Source: Vulgatibacter incomptus_A
GTDB taxonomy: Bacteria; Myxococcota; Myxococcia; Myxococcales; Vulgatibacteraceae
Reading direction: 5' to 3'
Length of the DNA: 64,000 nucleotides
NCBI GenBank assembly: GCA_040391605.1
Contig: JBEBXK010000003.1
Location: 91,451 to 155,450 of the forward strand
Positions 56,921 to 64,000 of this stretch are shown here, piece after piece. Position 1 is the stretch's first letter; each line of letters opens with the position of its first letter. The position numbers were made by a program, and so were the translations under genes. The notes below the pieces were generated by a model. The model worked only from the letters and a program-made list of their open reading frames with translations. It was not told where the DNA came from and made no database searches.

Positions 56921-57319
56921 ATGAACGAGCCCGCCGTGATCCGCTTGGAGCATGTCTACCCTCACCCGCCCGCCGCGGTGTGGAAGGCCCTCACCGATCC
57001 CGAGGCGCATGCGCGCTGGTGGGCCGCGGGCGACGTCCGGCCCGTCGTCGGTCACCGCTTCGAGCTCGACATGGGATCGTGGGGCATGCAGCCGTGCGAG
57101 GTCATCGCCGTCGAGCCGGAGCGCAGCTTCCGCTACAGGTTCTCCGCGGGACGTCTCGACACCATCATCACCTGGCAGCTCGCGCCGGAGGGCGAAGGCA
57201 CCCGCCTCACGCTCACGCACGACGGCTTCGATCTCGACTCGCCGATGGGACGGCAGGCGTACGAGGGCATGAAGCCGGGGTGGCCCATGCTGCTCGCGCG
57301 GATGGAGACGGTGCTGTAG
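56921..57319 (+). CDS. SRPBCC (AHSA1-type) protein
   Basis: The 132-residue protein has RLEHVYPHPPAAVWKALTDPEAHARWWAAGDVRPVVGHRFELDMG and the closing GFDLDSPMGRQAYEGMKPGWPMLLARMETVL, the AHSA1 fold. The ATG at 56921 is next to a GAGGAGATGACGAG ribosome binding site. A small ligand-binding role is likely. It is co-directional with the DHFR-like gene and may share its transcript. No ArsR partner is adjacent. Confidence 0.88.
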   Translation: MNEPAVIRLEHVYPHPPAAVWKALTDPEAHARWWAAGDVRPVVGHRFELDMGSWGMQPCEVIAVEPERSFRYRFSAGRLDTIITWQLAPEGEGTRLTLTHDGFDLDSPMGRQAYEGMKPGWPMLLARMETVL

Positions 57320-57443
57320 CGGCAGGCTTCGTGCTTTCTCATGTCGGCCTGAGCGGCGCCTGCCCGAGGCGCAACCGATAGCGCGCTCGATGGCCAGGGC
57401 GCCGACGGCCGCTCCCCGATCCCCGCCTACGCTGGCGAGGGAC

Positions 57444-58163
57444 TCAGCTCTCGCCGGCGAGAAACGCCGCGAGCCGCGGGATCACCTGGTCCGGTGCTTC
57501 CTCCATCAGCCAGTGGCCGGCACCGGCCACCACCGCCCCGATGACGTTTTTCACGGCGAGCCGTGTCTGCTCGATGAGGAAATGGCCCGATGCCTTTTCT
57601 CCTGTCATGACGAGCGTCGGCATCGGCAGCTCTTTGGCCGCGAGCGCCTCGTTGTCCTTCGCGTCCTGCACGAATTGACTGAAATACTGCATCGTCGCGC
57701 GGATGCCGCCATCGCGCGCATACGCAGCCGCATAGAGCTTCCGATCGGCCTCCGAGATCGAATGCGCCGGATCCGCCGCGAAATCATTCCAGAAATGCTC
57801 GAGGTATGTGCGCTCTCGCCCCTCGACCAGACGTTCGGGGATTTCACCATGGAAGTGGAAATGCCACGTCGCCGGCGCGAGCCAGACCTCCTTCCAACTT
57901 CCGATTCCGGGAAGAAACGCGTCCATGAGCACGAGCCGCTCGACCTCGAAGGGGAACTGTGCGGCGTATGCGTAGGCGACCATCAGCCCGATGTCATGGC
58001 CGGCGAGCGCAATCGGATCCTTGAACCCGAGCTGCCGAACGAGCTCGCGCACCTCGCGGCCCATCGTCTTTTTGTCATAGCCACCGGCCGTGCGCTCGGA
58101 TTCGCCTGCGCCGCGAAGGTCGGGGGCGATCACGGTATGTTTCGCCGCGCCCGTAAAACCCCC
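57444..58163 (-). pseudogene. 5'-truncated alpha/beta-hydrolase (epoxide-hydrolase-like)
   Basis: The frame reads GGFTGAAKHTVIAPDLRGAGESERTAGGYDKKTMGREVRELVRQLG..., the middle of an alpha/beta-hydrolase. The nucleophile elbow GHDIG and a closing GAGHWLMEEAPDQV histidine are present. About 40-50 N-terminal residues with the HG oxyanion motif are missing, and a stop codon (58170-58172) lies just before the break. The next sequence is unrelated. The only usable start is an internal GTG at 58133. It is therefore a remnant rather than a functional enzyme, although a truncated product could be made. Confidence 0.65.
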
Positions 58164-58186
58164 AATCAGCTAAGGAAGAGACCACC

Positions 58187-58250
58187 ATGACGACTAAGGT
58201 AAAAACTTTTACCTTAGATGTCCACAAGGTTCGCGGATGCGCAGCGAGCG
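58187..58250 (+). pseudogene. 5' stub of an unidentified gene
   Basis: AAGGAAGAG followed after 6 bp by ATG opens a coding-like frame MTTKVKTFTLDVHKVRG. After about 17 codons the composition becomes unrelated. It seems to be the start of a gene cut by a rearrangement next to the truncated hydrolase. A perfect inverted repeat (58195-58216) lies within it. Confidence 0.4.
58195..58216. promoter_or_regulatory. Perfect AT-rich inverted repeat
   Basis: Arms TAAGGTAAAA and TTTTACCTTA around a 2-bp centre. It stands out in GC-rich surroundings and has the form of a TetR/LysR-type operator, or of a small hairpin in the mRNA leader of the gene stub. Confidence 0.4.
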
Positions 58251-58398
58251 TGCCCCCGGCCGGGGGCGCCCACCAGGAAAGGTCCAGGCACCGTACCCAC
58301 GTCCCCTGCAGGTTCAGGACTCAGGCGGAGTGCGGGAAGTTTCTGGCCCGGTGGCTCTCGCATCCCACCGCCACAAGCGGCCCCCTGTGCACTTTGGC

Positions 58399-59010
58399 TC
58401 AGACTAACTCTCCGGAGAGATTGGAGCTACCGGTAGGCCAGGTGGAGAGGGCTTGCTGCACAACAGCCTCCAGCATGTCTCGGCGAAAGCCGGCTTTGGC
58501 CTGAACCGCCATGCCATGAGCGACAGCCAGCACGAACGCCGCGAGCACATCGGGTTTGGCCGTCTCGGGTAGATCGCCCTCCCCCTTGGCCCGTTCGAAG
58601 CGTTCACGAAGCTGCGCCTCTCCCGCCGCGCGAGCATCTATCAACGCTTGTCGGATGGGCTCCGCTTCATCCGACCCTGCCAGGGCCCCATTGACATTGA
58701 GACAACCCGTATGGTCGGGATAGCGCGTATTGAGATCGGCTGAGCCGTACAAGATCTGCGCAGCAACCTCCCGCGCCGTCGGCAGCTGAAGTGCCTCTGG
58801 AATGAAGGCCATGTATCGCTCGTGGTAGCGATCCAGGGCTCGACGAAAGAGCGCTTCCTTGTTGCCGAACGCGGAATAGAGGGCCGGCCTCTCTACACCG
58901 GCTGCCTCGGTCAGGTCAGCGTAGGAGGCACCCTCGTAGCCCTTGCGCCAGAAGACGCACAGCACGGCGTCGAGCACCTTCTCCACGTCAAATGTTCGAC
59001 GGCGTCCCAT
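58399..59010 (-). CDS. TetR-family transcriptional regulator
   Basis: The 203-residue protein opens MGRRRTFDVEKVLDAVLCVFWRKGYEGASYADLTEAAGVERPALYSAFGNKEALFRRAL, a TetR HTH with recognition helix ERPALYSAFGNKE. The C-terminal ligand-binding part has VLAAFVLAVAHGMAVQAKAGFRRDMLEAVVQQALS. Two perfect palindromes in the divergent promoter region (59029-59042 and 59084-59095) are likely operators. One overlaps its own -10 box TACAAT, so autorepression is expected. The divergent NADP oxidoreductase gene is the likely target. A relic of a second, similar regulator lies at 54060. Confidence 0.92.
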   Translation of the reverse strand: MGRRRTFDVEKVLDAVLCVFWRKGYEGASYADLTEAAGVERPALYSAFGNKEALFRRALDRYHERYMAFIPEALQLPTAREVAAQILYGSADLNTRYPDHTGCLNVNGALAGSDEAEPIRQALIDARAAGEAQLRERFERAKGEGDLPETAKPDVLAAFVLAVAHGMAVQAKAGFRRDMLEAVVQQALSTWPTGSSNLSGELV

Positions 59011-59025
59011 CAGCCCAACTCCCTT

Positions 59026-59042
59026 ATTGTAACGATCGTTAC
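59026..59042 (-). promoter_or_regulatory. tetR operator 1 with promoter -10 box
   Basis: Perfect 14-bp palindrome GTAACGATCGTTAC (59029-59042), read with TACAAT (59031-59026 on the minus strand) as the -10 box of tetR. It lies 18 bp before the tetR start codon. Confidence 0.7.
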
Positions 59043-59050
59043 GGATCTAC

Positions 59051-59056
59051 TTGACA
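59051..59056 (+). promoter_or_regulatory. -35 box candidate for the NADP oxidoreductase promoter
   Basis: A perfect TTGACA on the plus strand lies between the two palindromes. The -10 region is unclear (CAAGTT 17 bp downstream). Confidence 0.35.
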
Positions 59057-59082
59057 GCCACATCTGCGGCTACCAAGTTAGC

Positions 59083-59096
59083 ATAACGATCGTTAC
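59083..59096 (+). promoter_or_regulatory. tetR operator 2
   Basis: ATAACGATCGTTAC contains a perfect 12-bp palindrome (59084-59095) identical to the core of operator 1. Centres are 54 bp apart, about five helical turns, so two dimers would sit on the same face. Confidence 0.65.
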
Positions 59097-59228
59097 GGAA
59101 CTGGATCGCTGGTCGCCTCCAGCACCTGGGGACACGTTCCGATCGTCTGATGGGAGGAGTCTCATGTCGAACGGATTGGGCAAGGGTCGTCTGACGACCA
59201 GGGAATCACGGGGCCTCGGGAGCTGGCT

Positions 59229-59888
59229 ATGACGACCATCGGCATCATTGGCGCAGGCGAGGTCGGAAGCCAGATCGCGCGTGCGGCCCTTGCGGCCGGC
59301 TACGAGGTCGTCATCGCCAACTCGCGGGAGCCCGAAACCCTGAGGGGTTTGATCGCCGAGCTCGGGCCGCGCGCGCGCGCTGCGACTGCGGCAGGCGCCG
59401 CCGAGGCAGGTGACTTCGTCGTCGTGGCCGTCCCCCTCAAGCTGACCAACGACATGCCAGTGGAGGAACTCACGGGCAAGATCGTGCTCGACACGAACAA
59501 CTACATGCCCTGGCGAGATGGCCACTACCCCGTCGTCGACTCGGGCGAGAAGACAGAGCACGAGCTTCGCCAGGAGCAGCTACCCGCCTCCAGGGTGGCC
59601 AAGGCCTTCACCCACATCCAGGCTCCCCGCCTCTTCCTCTCGGCAAGTCCCCCTGGGACGCCCAACCGTCACGCGCTATCGGTCTCGAGCAACTACCCCG
59701 ACGCCGTGGCGCTCGTGACGCGGCTCTACGACCAGTTCGGCTTCGACACTGTCGACAACAGCCCGCTCAGCGAGTCCTGGCGCAGCGGTCCTGGTCAACC
59801 CGCCTGGTTCGCGCACGAGCACCAGACCGCGCGGGAGCTCCAGACAAACCTCGCCAGGGCCCGACGCAACAACCCCTCCCGCCGCTAG
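59229..59888 (+). CDS. NADP oxidoreductase, F420-dependent NADP reductase-like
   Basis: The 219-residue protein begins MTTIGIIGAGEVGSQIARAALAAGYEVVIANSREPETL, a Rossmann GxGxxG motif with the SR specificity pair of NADPH-binding enzymes. AAEAGDFVVVAVPL and KIVLDTNNYMPWRDG follow. The family includes NADPH:F420 oxidoreductases and many uncharacterised relatives; F420 use cannot be inferred here. The ATG is preceded by GGGAG. It is divergent from tetR and should be repressed by it. Confidence 0.85.
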   Translation: MTTIGIIGAGEVGSQIARAALAAGYEVVIANSREPETLRGLIAELGPRARAATAAGAAEAGDFVVVAVPLKLTNDMPVEELTGKIVLDTNNYMPWRDGHYPVVDSGEKTEHELRQEQLPASRVAKAFTHIQAPRLFLSASPPGTPNRHALSVSSNYPDAVALVTRLYDQFGFDTVDNSPLSESWRSGPGQPAWFAHEHQTARELQTNLARARRNNPSRR

Positions 59889-59918
59889 GGTCGATAAAAT
59901 AGTCCTCGACGCCTGTCT

Positions 59919-60149
59919 CTACGGCCCGCCCGGTTCGCCGCGCCACTCGTGGATCGGCCGCGGCCCTCGGGCGTCGAGGCCGTACAGGCGCTGCCTGCTG
60001 CCTTGCGGCCCAGCGCCAGTCCGGACCTCGCGGAGCACGCGCAGGTGTTTAGACGCGCGCAGCTGGGTCATCCCATCTCCCGCGCCACCTCGATCTGCAG
60101 CCGCTCACACCAGCTCCCGGCGCTGCGGCTCGACGATTGCATTGAACAC
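59919..60149 (-). pseudogene. Decayed arsR-family gene
   Basis: On the minus strand VFNAIVEPQRRELV is interrupted by an in-frame TGA. Fragments EVAREMG (shifted frame) and ASKHLRVLREV, GSRQRLYGLDARGPRPIHEW follow. Together they reproduce an ArsR winged helix with a stop and at least two frameshifts. The stop codon is at 59919-59921. It should be non-functional. Confidence 0.7.
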
Positions 60150-60315
60150 GTTCGACGTCGTGGCTGCTCGTGCTATCGTGACCAACATTTGCCTCTATAG
60201 GGATTCGATCAAGAGGGTTCAGACCGGGCCCGCGTTGCCGCGATGCAGTCGGGCAGACTTAGAGAAGTGCCCACCATGTCGTTCGGCTGGGCTCACGATC
60301 AGCGGGGAGGATCTC

Positions 60316-61143
60316 ATGTTCAACGGGAGCGTCGTCAGCGTGGTCGTTCGTACGGTCGGGGTCGTGGTCGTGTTCCTGGCGTCGCCGGCCTTGGCGGAGT
60401 TGTCAGCCAATCTGGAGATCTCGATGGCCGATCCTGAGCGGGACGCGGGCCAGGTCGCGAGCTCAACGAACGACGAGGAGATCTCGGCGTTGCGTGCGGT
60501 GGGAGACTCGGCCCCGCCGGAGCTTGCGGCTGGCGAGAATACACTCCGGGAGCCGGGATTGGTGGGATCAAAGGCTAGCGCGAAGTTTCCGGAGCCGCAC
60601 GGTGTCCTTTTTGTTCGCGGCCAGGCCGGCTTGGGGACCATGGAGCAGTCGGGGACGGATGACGAGGTGAAGGTCGACGTGGGCGGGATCGCCGTGTGGT
60701 ACGCCGTCTCCATGGGCGCCTCGGTATTGCCGAACCTCGCGCTCTTCGGGGAGCTGGCCGTCTACAACGTTCCTTTCCCGAATCTCTACGTCGACGGAAG
60801 GAAGAACCCGAGATCCGCCGAGTACGATGGAGAGACGGTCGAGCTCGCGTTGCCCCAAAAGATTGACTACTACGGCGCTGGTGGCGGACTCGCCTACTAC
60901 ATCATGCCCGCAAACGTTTATCTCTCAGCATCATTCAACGTCATGGCCGGCTTCCTCATCCGGGAAGATCTCGTGGGGGTCTTCTATTTGCCCGGTTATG
61001 TCGGCCGCTTTGCGATTGGCAAGGAGTGGTGGACGACGATACAGGGCTTCGGGCTGGGAGTGGCCGCTACGGCGACGGTGGGGAAGCCCCAGGATCTGCG
61101 GCTCACGGGCCTCGGGTTGGCTATTTCGGCCACGTACAACTGA
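60316..61143 (+). CDS. Predicted outer-membrane beta-barrel protein
   Basis: The 275-residue protein has a signal peptide MFNGSVVSVVVRTVGVVVVFLASPALAE and a roughly 70-residue linker. The rest is rich in alternating hydrophobic strands with aromatic belts (VLFVRGQAGLGTMEQ, NLALFGELAVYNVPFPNLYVDG, KIDYYGAGGGLAYYIMPANVYLSASFNVMAGFL, IQGFGLGVAATATVGKPQDLRLTGLGLAISATYN). This is consistent with an outer-membrane barrel. The family is not recognised. ATG at 60316 follows GGGGAGG by 5 bp and is chosen over the long upstream frame. Confidence 0.72.
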   Translation: MFNGSVVSVVVRTVGVVVVFLASPALAELSANLEISMADPERDAGQVASSTNDEEISALRAVGDSAPPELAAGENTLREPGLVGSKASAKFPEPHGVLFVRGQAGLGTMEQSGTDDEVKVDVGGIAVWYAVSMGASVLPNLALFGELAVYNVPFPNLYVDGRKNPRSAEYDGETVELALPQKIDYYGAGGGLAYYIMPANVYLSASFNVMAGFLIREDLVGVFYLPGYVGRFAIGKEWWTTIQGFGLGVAATATVGKPQDLRLTGLGLAISATYN

Positions 61144-61185
61144 CGACGCTGTCTCACTGGTCGCCCATGGACGGCTGAGGACCGC

Positions 61186-61290
61186 TGGCTACAGTTGCGC
61201 AGGCTCGAACTCAAGGTATACGCCGACAACGCAGCAGGGATCCGTCTGTACACGCGGCATGGGTTCGTCGAGGAGGGCAGGCACCGCGGC
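61186..61290 (+). pseudogene. GNAT acetyltransferase C-terminal remnant
   Basis: RRLELKVYADNAAGIRLYTRHGFVEEGRHRG reproduces the terminal strand-helix of a GNAT domain (VxADNxxxIxLYxxxGF). No N-terminal part is found upstream. It is fused in frame to unrelated sequence and then to an AraC fragment. Confidence 0.6.
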
Positions 61291-61404
61291 CGTTGCAGGT
61301 CGAGCACTTCGCGCCGGAGGGGGAGGTACCCCTCGTGCCGAACGTCTCGCTTACCTTCTCGGAGGTCGCTGCTGGGGTGCCGCTTGGCGAGGCGGAGGCG
61401 GCGC

Positions 61405-61548
61405 CATCGAGACGTCACGGTGGCGGAGATCGCGGATCGGGTCGGCTACAGCTCCGCGAGCACGTTCAGCGTCGCGTTCACGCGCTACGTCGGGGTTCCG
61501 CCGACCCGGTACGTGCGCGCGGGGGGCGACGTCACGGCCCACGAGTGA
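61405..61548 (+). pseudogene. AraC-family regulator C-terminal remnant
   Basis: HRDVTVAEIADRVGYSSASTFSVAFTRYVGVPPTRYVRAG is the second helix-turn-helix of an AraC-type regulator, ending with a stop at 61548. The preceding effector domain is missing. Confidence 0.65.
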
Positions 61549-61668
61549 GGCCGCCGACCGAAAGAGCGGCAGCTCGCGACCTTGATGGGAACTCTCGCCA
61601 GTCGATCGACCCTGTGGTCACCCCGTTGGCGAAACCAAGGCCAAGCGCGAGAACCTGGTCGACATCGC

Positions 61669-63141
61669 CTATCGTTGCACGCGGCGGGCCGTGACCAGCC
61701 AGGCGCGCGAGTCGAACAACACGCCATCGTCCGTTTGGTGAGTGGCGAGCAGCTCGCGCAACCTGACGAGTGCACGCTGCGCTGATGCCGTGTTCATCCG
61801 CGCGAGCAGATCCCTGGGTTGCCTCATATCGCGCACGAGGTCGAACGCCGCGGCTGCGTCACGTCCGTAGTACACGGGTTCGTGCACGTCAGCGATGTCG
61901 ACGTCGACGAAGCCGGCCGTGCCGAGGACGGAACTGATCACGTTTGGATCGGCCATCGAGAACGGATTCAGCCCCGGCGTCGACGTCGCCCCAGCGCCGC
62001 CGGTCAGTACTTGGTGAAGCGCTGTCGCCCATTCGTTCCGGTCCTCACTCTGCCAGACCAGCATGACCAGACACGCCCCCGGCCGCGCCGCGTGGGCGAT
62101 ATGGGTGAATGCCGCGACTGGATCGGCAAAGAACATTGTGCCGAACCGGCTGACGATCAGGTCGAAATGCGCCGGAGGGAAGGGATGTACCTGCGCGTCG
62201 CCGCGCTCAAAGGCAACATTGGGAAGACCTTCCTCGGCGCTGCGAAAGCGGGCGCGTTCCAGCATCTCATCGGAGATGTCCACGCCCAGCGCGCTTCCCG
62301 ACGTCGCGGCCCGAGCAGCGTCGCGTGTGGTCTTGCCCGTTCCACAGCCGATGTCGAGGATCCGGTCTGTCTCGTGGATGATCATCGCCGCGCGCAGTCG
62401 CTCATCGTGCGCCCGCAGCTCAGCGTCATAGTGGTCCGCCAGCCGCAGCCGAGGACGAAGCTCGTTCGCGTAGCCTTCCAGGATGTCGGCCAGCTCCTTA
62501 GGACGGCTCAACGCCACGCAGTGGCCGGCCGCGATCTCCTGCGGGACAACGCCGAGGCGATCCGCAACCACGCGTCGAAGGAAGTCGGAGGGGAAGTAGC
62601 GGTCCTCAGTGCAGAGGACGAAGTGGGTCGCCACGTCCGGCAGCGCCTCGAGCGGCCAGGGCGAGGCCGTAGAAGTCGCCGACGGATGCGCCCGCTCCTT
62701 GCTCAGCGCCTGCGCGGCCAGCTCGCGTGGCACGTCATGGTAGAAGCAGATGTGGGGGTCCTCGTTGCCGGTGACGCCTCCGTCACGCGCGGCTTGCTCC
62801 GCCGCCGCCTTTCGATATCCGGTTTTGTCCCACCACTCACCGGGCGCCTCGCCAGGCGCCGGGACCATGGCGGCCACGAACACCAGCGCATCGACCGGGA
62901 GCCGGACGGCGACGAGCGGTGCGGTGAATCCGCCGAACGAGTGAGCAACCACGATCAAATCTCTGCGGTCGGCCACCGCCGCGACCACCGCGTCGGCGTA
63001 GTCATCGAGCAAGAGCGACTCGTCGCCGGCCGGGAGATCAGGGGCGACGACATCGTGCCCGCGAGCGCGCAGCTCGGCCTCGACCCGGTGCCAGTACCAA
63101 CCGACGTCACCAGCGCCGTGGAGCAACACGAACGTCTTCAT
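61669..63141 (-). CDS. Alpha/beta-hydrolase fused to a class I SAM-dependent methyltransferase
   Basis: The 490-residue protein starts MKTFVLLHGAGDVGWYWHRVEAELRARGHDVVAPDLPAGDE. Its N-terminal half is an alpha/beta-hydrolase with the oxyanion HG motif, nucleophile Ser68 in AHSFGG, and a C-terminal HCVAL histidine (about 207). From about residue 236 it continues without a break into a methyltransferase: YDAELRAHDERLRAAMIIHETDRILDIGCGTGKTTRDAAR, motif I at 261-269, then DLIVSRFGTMFFADP. Both halves look intact. The frame extends upstream to 63486 only as Arg/Ala-rich sequence. A single polypeptide, not a sequencing gap, is indicated by one uninterrupted frame. It may modify and then cleave one substrate, or simply be a fused pair from an operon. 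Neither half has an assigned substrate. Confidence 0.85.
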   Translation of the reverse strand: MKTFVLLHGAGDVGWYWHRVEAELRARGHDVVAPDLPAGDESLLLDDYADAVVAAVADRRDLIVVAHSFGGFTAPLVAVRLPVDALVFVAAMVPAPGEAPGEWWDKTGYRKAAAEQAARDGGVTGNEDPHICFYHDVPRELAAQALSKERAHPSATSTASPWPLEALPDVATHFVLCTEDRYFPSDFLRRVVADRLGVVPQEIAAGHCVALSRPKELADILEGYANELRPRLRLADHYDAELRAHDERLRAAMIIHETDRILDIGCGTGKTTRDAARAATSGSALGVDISDEMLERARFRSAEEGLPNVAFERGDAQVHPFPPAHFDLIVSRFGTMFFADPVAAFTHIAHAARPGACLVMLVWQSEDRNEWATALHQVLTGGAGATSTPGLNPFSMADPNVISSVLGTAGFVDVDIADVHEPVYYGRDAAAAFDLVRDMRQPRDLLARMNTASAQRALVRLRELLATHQTDDGVLFDSRAWLVTARRVQR

Positions 63142-63380
63142 CGTCGCTGGTCCGGTCCGAGGTTCACCTTGGTCCTGATGCCCATGCTGGTTCCTGCCGC
63201 TAGCTGTACCATCGCTCACGCTCCCCCGTGAAGGTCGAACGACGCGCTCCGCGAAGGGTGTCCTTGACGACGAGGCGATCTCCGCGCGCTCGTCAGCTAC
63301 TCCACGCTGAGCGACCTCGGCATCGTGTTCCTTCGAGCCTGTGTGGCGCGAGGCTCCTGCATGGTGCGCGGCTGCCAGCC

Positions 63381-63416
63381 GAGCCCTACGAGCCCTACGA
63401 GCCCTACGAACCCTAC
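63381..63416 (+). repeat. 9-bp tandem repeat (GAGCCCTAC, four copies)
   Basis: Four head-to-tail copies of GAGCCCTAC with one G-to-A change, in non-coding sequence upstream of the fusion gene. Slippage-prone but of no evident function. Confidence 0.8.
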
Positions 63417-63567
63417 GAGCTCGAGGGCCCGCACGAACGTGGGCGCCCGTTCGTTGCTCGTTGCGAGCCTGCGCCCCGTTGGTCAACAGCCCAGGGCGAT
63501 CGCATCTAAAGCGTAGTCAGATCGATCACTTACAGACCTGAGCTGGCGGCGATCGCCGATCCGTGAT

Positions 63568-63600
63568 CCTCTCCGCCCGCACGAATGGTGCGCGGAGAGG
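63568..63600 (+). promoter_or_regulatory. Hairpin covering the transposase ribosome binding site
   Basis: CCTCTCCGC (63568-63576) pairs perfectly with GCGGAGAGG (63592-63600), closed by an inner GCAC-GAATG-GTGC hairpin. GGAGAGG is the Shine-Dalgarno sequence, 8 bp before the ATG at 63609. Folded mRNA would hide it. Confidence 0.6.
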
Positions 63601-63608
63601 CGTCGAAC

Positions 63609-64000
63609 ATGCGAGAAGCAGAGTTGAAGCGGTTGATCGTCGAGGAATTCCTGCAGGGGCTCGCCGACCCGAGGGTCGAGCGGACTCGCCGACATTCGCT
63701 GGAGAACATATTGGTGATCTCCTTGCTCGCCGTCATCGCCGGGGCGGACAGTTTCGTGGCGATCGAGAAGTTTGGCCGTCTGAAGAAGGATTGGCTGACG
63801 TCGTTCCTCGATCTCGACGACATCCCCTCCCACGATACGATCGGTCGGGTCTTTGCTGCCCTCGAGCCTGGCGCTCTCGGGGAGGCCTTCTCTCGCTGGA
63901 CCCTCGCGATCAGGGCGACTTCGAAGGAAAAGCTGATCGCCATCGACGGCAAGACCTCCACGGAGGACCGCTACTTCATCTGCTCCCGCCCGAATATGAC
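63609..64000 (+). mobile_element. ISAs1-family transposase, internally deleted, 3' partial
   Basis: The frame opens MREAELKRLIVEEFLQGLADPRVERTRRHSLENILVISLLAVIAGADSFVAIEKFGRLKKDWLTSFLDL, then IPSHDTIGRVFAALEP and LIAIDGKT, a good match to the N-terminal part of ISAs1 DDE transposases. From IDGKT it jumps directly to EDRYFICSR, which normally lies about 170-180 residues further on. The middle of the catalytic domain, with most of the DDE residues, is missing. The frame remains open to the window end. The element is therefore probably a dead copy. The left inverted repeat was not identified. Confidence 0.75.

Larger units (their letters stand above)
61144..61668. other. Decayed region with GNAT and AraC remnants
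   Basis: No intact gene. See the two relics below. A frame near 61620-61680 (VGETKAKRENLVDIAYRCTR) has coding-like composition but no start. Confidence 0.5.
63142..63608. other. Intergenic region before the ISAs1 transposase
   Basis: No supported gene. It contains a 9-bp tandem repeat (63381-63416) and, next to the transposase, a long hairpin (63568-63600). Confidence 0.5.

Noticed and set aside
60142..60315. Upstream extension of the outer-membrane protein frame.
   Set aside because: A strong GGGGAGG site and a signal peptide place the start at 60316; the extension overlaps the decayed arsR gene.

Overview
The window is high-GC DNA (strong G/C third-position bias, ATG/GTG/TTG starts, AAGGAG-type ribosome binding sites). 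It most likely comes from a delta-proteobacterial / Myxococcota chromosome. Pointers are a MYXO-CTERM-like sorting tail on the first protein, a GldA-GldF-GldG-DUF4340 cluster, a Rho with a long low-complexity N-terminus, many two-component and STAND-type regulators, and a standalone DUF3731 Hsp70. The genus is not provable from the sequence. No rRNA, tRNA or CRISPR array was recognised.

Positions 1-48,000 are mostly conserved core genome. In order: a surface protein and lysC; an ABC-2 / GldG-like operon; rpoZ; groES-groEL behind two CIRCE-like operators; grxC; smc with a small membrane gene; an orphan taurine/nitrate-type ABC ATPase; a TPR protein; a Flp-type prepilin with a repeat-bearing leader; a histidine kinase plus sigma-54 response regulator; a CRP-family regulator; the rho-rpmE-DUF1385 operon; ligA-acylphosphatase; a TlpA-like protein; lnt; a multi-S1 protein; an OmpA protein; an M23 peptidase; an RRM protein; speA with a coupled unknown gene; the Hsp70-DUF3731 protein; a 902-residue STAND regulator; a UBP zinc-finger protein; and a Bax1-I protein.

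From about 46 kb to the end the character changes to an accessory patchwork of small, mostly monocistronic enzymes: deaminase, VOC proteins, DJ-1/PfpI, Ung, DUF2267, ArsR-SRPBCC-DoxX-epimerase, GNAT, thioesterase, SDR, DHFR-like, SRPBCC, TetR with an NADP oxidoreductase, an outer-membrane protein, and a hydrolase-methyltransferase fusion. Gene debris lies between them: a TetR C-terminal relic, a 5'-truncated hydrolase, a decayed arsR, GNAT and AraC fragments, and an internally deleted ISAs1 transposase at the right edge. This is what repeated insertion and deletion leaves behind.

The most unusual items are: a dispersed family of roughly 85-100 bp triple-hairpin repeats at gene 3' ends; two CIRCE-like palindromes 132 bp apart before groES; a pilin leader built from SQQK-x-P repeats; an alpha/beta-hydrolase fused to a SAM methyltransferase; twin perfect TetR-type operators between divergent tetR and oxidoreductase genes together with a second tetR tail elsewhere; and a histidine kinase with degenerate ATP-binding motifs.
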